This document shows positions 61,778 through 64,000 of a DNA stretch of 64,000 nucleotides, piece by piece. The notes under the pieces were generated by a model. It did no database searches and had not been told where the DNA came from. It worked only from the letters and a program-made list of their open reading frames with translations. Positions within the stretch are counted from its first letter, which is position 1. The number at the start of each line of letters is the position of its first letter. Source of the stretch: Geomicrobium sediminis (GTDB lineage Bacteria; Bacillota; Bacilli; Bacillales; Marinococcaceae); the NCBI RefSeq assembly GCF_016908595.1, contig NZ_JAFBEC010000013.1, positions 1 through 64,000 of the forward strand, in the 5' to 3' direction. The position numbers and the translations under genes were made by a program.

Positions 61778-62917
61778 ATGCATATCTCAATTGAAACAGA
61801 TAAATTTGTAACCGCGGTTCAATATGTAAGTAAAGCCGTCTCTTCACGGACCACAATTCCAATTTTGACAGGAATTAAAATCGTCGCTACTCAAGAAGGC
61901 GTTACATTAACAGGTAGTGATTCTGATATCTCGATTGAAACGTTTATTCCACTTGGGAATGAAGAACGTGAATTTATGACCGTTTTCGAAGAAGGACAAC
62001 TCGTACTTCAAGAACGATATTTTACAGATATCGTCAAAAAAATGCCTGGTGAAACCTTAACAATTCAACGTGACGGACAGATGGCAGCTACAATTGAGTC
62101 CGACACAGTCGTTTTTAATTTAAACGGGTACGATCCAGATGATTATCCAAAGCTCCCTGAACTTCCTGAAGAGGATCAGTTAATTCTTCCACAACATTTA
62201 CTTAAAGACATGATCCGTCAAACGGTTTTTGCTGTATCAAACCAAGAAACGAGACCTGTTTTAACAGGGGTAAACTTCGATGTTGAGCACTTGAAACTAA
62301 CGGCAACAGCAACAGATAGTCATCGTTTAGCGCTTAGAAGTGCAAGCTTTGATGGGGATGAAGAACTTTCATTTACGAACATTATTATTCCAGGTAAGAG
62401 TCTTGTAGAACTAAGTCGAATTCTTAAAGATGACGAAACACCGGTAACAATCGTCATAACGAGTACTCAAGTTTTATTCAAGATGGAAAACCTTTTATTC
62501 TTCTCTAGACTACTTGATGGGAAATTCCCGTTAACAAACAACATGATTCCTACGAATGGTAAAACAACGATGGAGTTATCCACAAAAAAATTAAATCAAG
62601 CGCTCGATCGTGCGATGTTGCTTTCACGGGAAGCAAAAAACAACGTCATTCACATGAAAGCATCCACAGGTGGACAAGTTGAAATTACGTCCGTATCCGC
62701 TGAGGCTGGAAAAGTACAAGAACAATTACATGCGAATCATTTTGAAGGCGAAGAACTACGAATTGCCTTTAACGGAAAAAATATCTCTGATGCGTTAAAA
62801 GTGATCGACAGTGAAACAATCTCGATTATGTTCACAGGTTCAATGAGTCCATTTGTTGTAAGACCGACCGATCATGATCAAATGACGCACTTGTTTTCTC
62901 CTGTACGAACAAACTAA
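61778..62917 (+). CDS. dnaN: DNA polymerase III beta clamp
   Basis: The sliding clamp that holds polymerase on DNA. 379 residues with three repeated clamp folds. It begins MHISIETDKFVTAVQYVSKAVSSRTTIPILTGI (family start), has the central TDSHRLALR block, and ends in the conserved MTHLFSPVRTN-type C-terminus near the partner-binding pocket. AGGAGG precedes ATG 61778. It follows the unwinding site by about 100 nt. Confidence 0.98.
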   Translation: MHISIETDKFVTAVQYVSKAVSSRTTIPILTGIKIVATQEGVTLTGSDSDISIETFIPLGNEEREFMTVFEEGQLVLQERYFTDIVKKMPGETLTIQRDGQMAATIESDTVVFNLNGYDPDDYPKLPELPEEDQLILPQHLLKDMIRQTVFAVSNQETRPVLTGVNFDVEHLKLTATATDSHRLALRSASFDGDEELSFTNIIIPGKSLVELSRILKDDETPVTIVITSTQVLFKMENLLFFSRLLDGKFPLTNNMIPTNGKTTMELSTKKLNQALDRAMLLSREAKNNVIHMKASTGGQVEITSVSAEAGKVQEQLHANHFEGEELRIAFNGKNISDALKVIDSETISIMFTGSMSPFVVRPTDHDQMTHLFSPVRTN

Positions 62918-62967
62918 GAAAAGCTCTACAAGGACATTTTGTTCTTGAGAGCTTCTCTTTTTTTTAA
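62918..62967 (+). terminator. Terminator of dnaN
   Basis: AAGCTCT-a-CAAG...CTTG-a-GAGCTT stem with mismatched bulge, followed by CTCTTTTTTTT. Confidence 0.85.
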
Positions 62968-63078
62968 TTAGGCTATTCGATGTACTTGAACGGATTGGCG
63001 CTAGACGTTTTTTTCTAGTAAAATAAAGAGAGGAATGAAATGTTCGTAGAGAGGAAGTTATGTGGGAGTGTTCTTATT

Positions 63079-63309
63079 ATGAAAGAAATCGTGAAGATAT
63101 CGACAGAATTTATCACATTAGGCCAATTGCTAAAGGTGACTACGATCGCAAGCACGGGTGGCATGGTGAAAATGATCCTAGCTGAATATGATGTGTTTGT
63201 TAATGGGGAACTTGAATCTCAAAGAGGGAAGAAGCTTTATGATGGCGACGTGATCGAAGTAGAGGAAGTTGGCCAGTTTCAAATTGAACACGACCATAAC
63301 ACCGAGTAA
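63079..63309 (+). CDS. yaaA: S4-domain RNA-binding protein YaaA
   Basis: A 76-residue protein consisting of one S4 RNA-binding fold: TEFITLGQLLKVTTIASTGGMVKMILAEYDVFVNGELESQRGKKL. It is the small S4 protein found between dnaN and recF in Bacilli and is implicated in ribosome assembly. ATG 63079 has GGGAG about 10 nt upstream; a longer frame to 63040 adds residues not seen in relatives. recF starts 15 nt after its stop. Confidence 0.93.
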   Translation: MKEIVKISTEFITLGQLLKVTTIASTGGMVKMILAEYDVFVNGELESQRGKKLYDGDVIEVEEVGQFQIEHDHNTE

Positions 63310-63324
63310 AAGGGGCGATGAAGA

Positions 63325-64000
63325 TTGCACGTTCAAAAGCTCTCTTTGAATGGGTATCGAAATCTTGAACCGTTAACGCTCACTTTTGATAACAGCGTCA
63401 TACTTTTTCTCGGTGAGAATGCTCAAGGGAAAACGAACTTGATCGAATCGCTGTATGTGCTCGGTTTTGCTAAGTCTCATCGAACATCCAAAGATCGTGA
63501 ACTCATTGCATGGGGAGAAGAGCATGCACGCATTCATGGAGAAATTGAAAAGCGTACAAGTTCGTTAACGTTAGACGTTCAATTTGCAAAGCAAGGCAGT
63601 AAACGAGCAAAGCTTAATGGCCTTGAGCAAGAACGGATTAGTCAATATATCGGTGCTCTTAATGTCGTTTTATTTGCTCCAGAAGATTTAAACCTCGTAA
63701 AAGGCGGTCCAAAAGAGCGTAGACGGTTTATCGACATGGAAATTGGGCAGATTAGTAATGTTTACCTACATGATCTTTCCCAATACTATAAAACACTCAA
63801 ACAACGAAATCAGTTGCTGAAAGATTATTGGTCAAAAAAAGACCCAATAATGCTTGAAGTTTTAACAGAGCAATTGATTGTAGCAGCTGCAAAAGTAGTG
63901 TCTAGACGTTTTGTATTTCTAGATAAATTACAATCATGGGCAGCACCTATACATGAACAGATTAGTCGAGGTCTTGAGGATCTACGGCTTGACTATGTTT
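63325..64000 (+). CDS. recF: DNA replication and repair protein RecF (partial, runs off the window)
   Basis: RecF loads RecA at gaps with RecO and RecR. About 225 of some 370 residues are visible. The start is TTG 63325 behind AAAGGGG, giving HVQKLSLNGYRNLEPLTL; no ATG fits. Walker A is GENAQGKTNLIESLYVLGFAKSHRT, and FAPEDLNLVKGGPKERRRFIDMEIGQ is the RecF family block. The frame is open to the last base. It follows yaaA by 15 nt, most likely in one transcript. Confidence 0.96.
   Translation, partial: MHVQKLSLNGYRNLEPLTLTFDNSVILFLGENAQGKTNLIESLYVLGFAKSHRTSKDRELIAWGEEHARIHGEIEKRTSSLTLDVQFAKQGSKRAKLNGLEQERISQYIGALNVVLFAPEDLNLVKGGPKERRRFIDMEIGQISNVYLHDLSQYYKTLKQRNQLLKDYWSKKDPIMLEVLTEQLIVAAAKVVSRRFVFLDKLQSWAAPIHEQISRGLEDLRLDYV

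Noticed and set aside
1-64000. CRISPR arrays, prophage, rRNA operons, riboswitches, defence or biosynthetic clusters
   Set aside because: No regularly spaced repeats, no phage structural genes, no rRNA sequence and no recognisable riboswitch cores were seen on reading both strands.

Overview
The window looks like the chromosomal origin region of a low-to-mid GC, endospore-forming Bacillaceae. An alkaliphilic or halotolerant relative of Alkalihalobacillus or Shouchella is my guess from protein flavour and is not proven. Evidence for a Bacillus-type sporeformer: the gene order rpmH-rnpA-yidC(spoIIIJ)-jag-mnmE-mnmG-rsmG-noc-parA(soj)-parB(spo0J) to the left of dnaA-dnaN-yaaA-recF, the complete walRKHIJ-htrC operon, the rpsF-ssb-rpsR and yybS-gdpP-rplI-dnaB blocks, and the spore genes cwlJ, gerQ and yyaC.

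Layout. 0-18 kb is a mixed-strand region: a membrane-anchored penicillin acylase family protein, ywhD, ywgA and ywfO, a pentapeptide-repeat protein with a small membrane partner, lipL, a FadR-type-box enoyl-CoA hydratase, coproheme decarboxylase (hemQ), metE, the spore germination pair cwlJ-gerQ, an ABC exporter, an unusual clpP paralogue-sigma factor operon, ferredoxin, a small multidrug exporter, an HxlR regulator and an RsbR-like STAS protein. 18-24 kb holds ywdK, ywdI, an AbrB-type transporter, ung, a near-perfect parS site, rlmH with a DnaA-box cluster, and htrC. 24-30 kb is the essential walRKHIJ cell-wall two-component operon, preceded by a Lys-Asp-Phe tRNA cluster. 30-36 kb carries an MFS exporter with its ArsR-like regulator, a GNAT acetyltransferase, a succinate-semialdehyde dehydrogenase and purA. 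36-42 kb is replication and translation: dnaB, rplI, gdpP, yybS, rpsR, ssb and rpsF. 42-50 kb is more accessory: a decayed NERD-domain gene, padR plus a DUF4188 gene, ychF, a YkvI-like transporter, yyaC, a class III aminotransferase with a cre box, and YczE and DUF554 membrane proteins. 50-59.6 kb is the parAB-noc-rsmG-mnmG-mnmE-jag-yidC-rnpA-rpmH chain. 59.6-61.8 kb is oriC, with DnaA boxes on both sides of dnaA and a DnaA-trio-like unwinding site before dnaN. The window ends inside recF.

How it fits together. Almost everything from 18 kb to oriC is on the minus strand and everything after oriC is on the plus strand, so the genes run with the two replication forks. The window encodes the initiator (DnaA), its DNA sites, the clamp (DnaN), the helicase (DnaB) and SSB. 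It also encodes ParA/ParB with one parS site, Noc, and the WalRK system. Several candidate regulatory sites tie single genes to known regulons: LexA, FadR, CcpA, PurR and SigE. No CRISPR array, prophage, intact insertion sequence, defence island or secondary-metabolite cluster was seen. The least conventional items are the clpP-paralogue/sigma operon and several isolated operator-like palindromes. I do not see a clearly new system.
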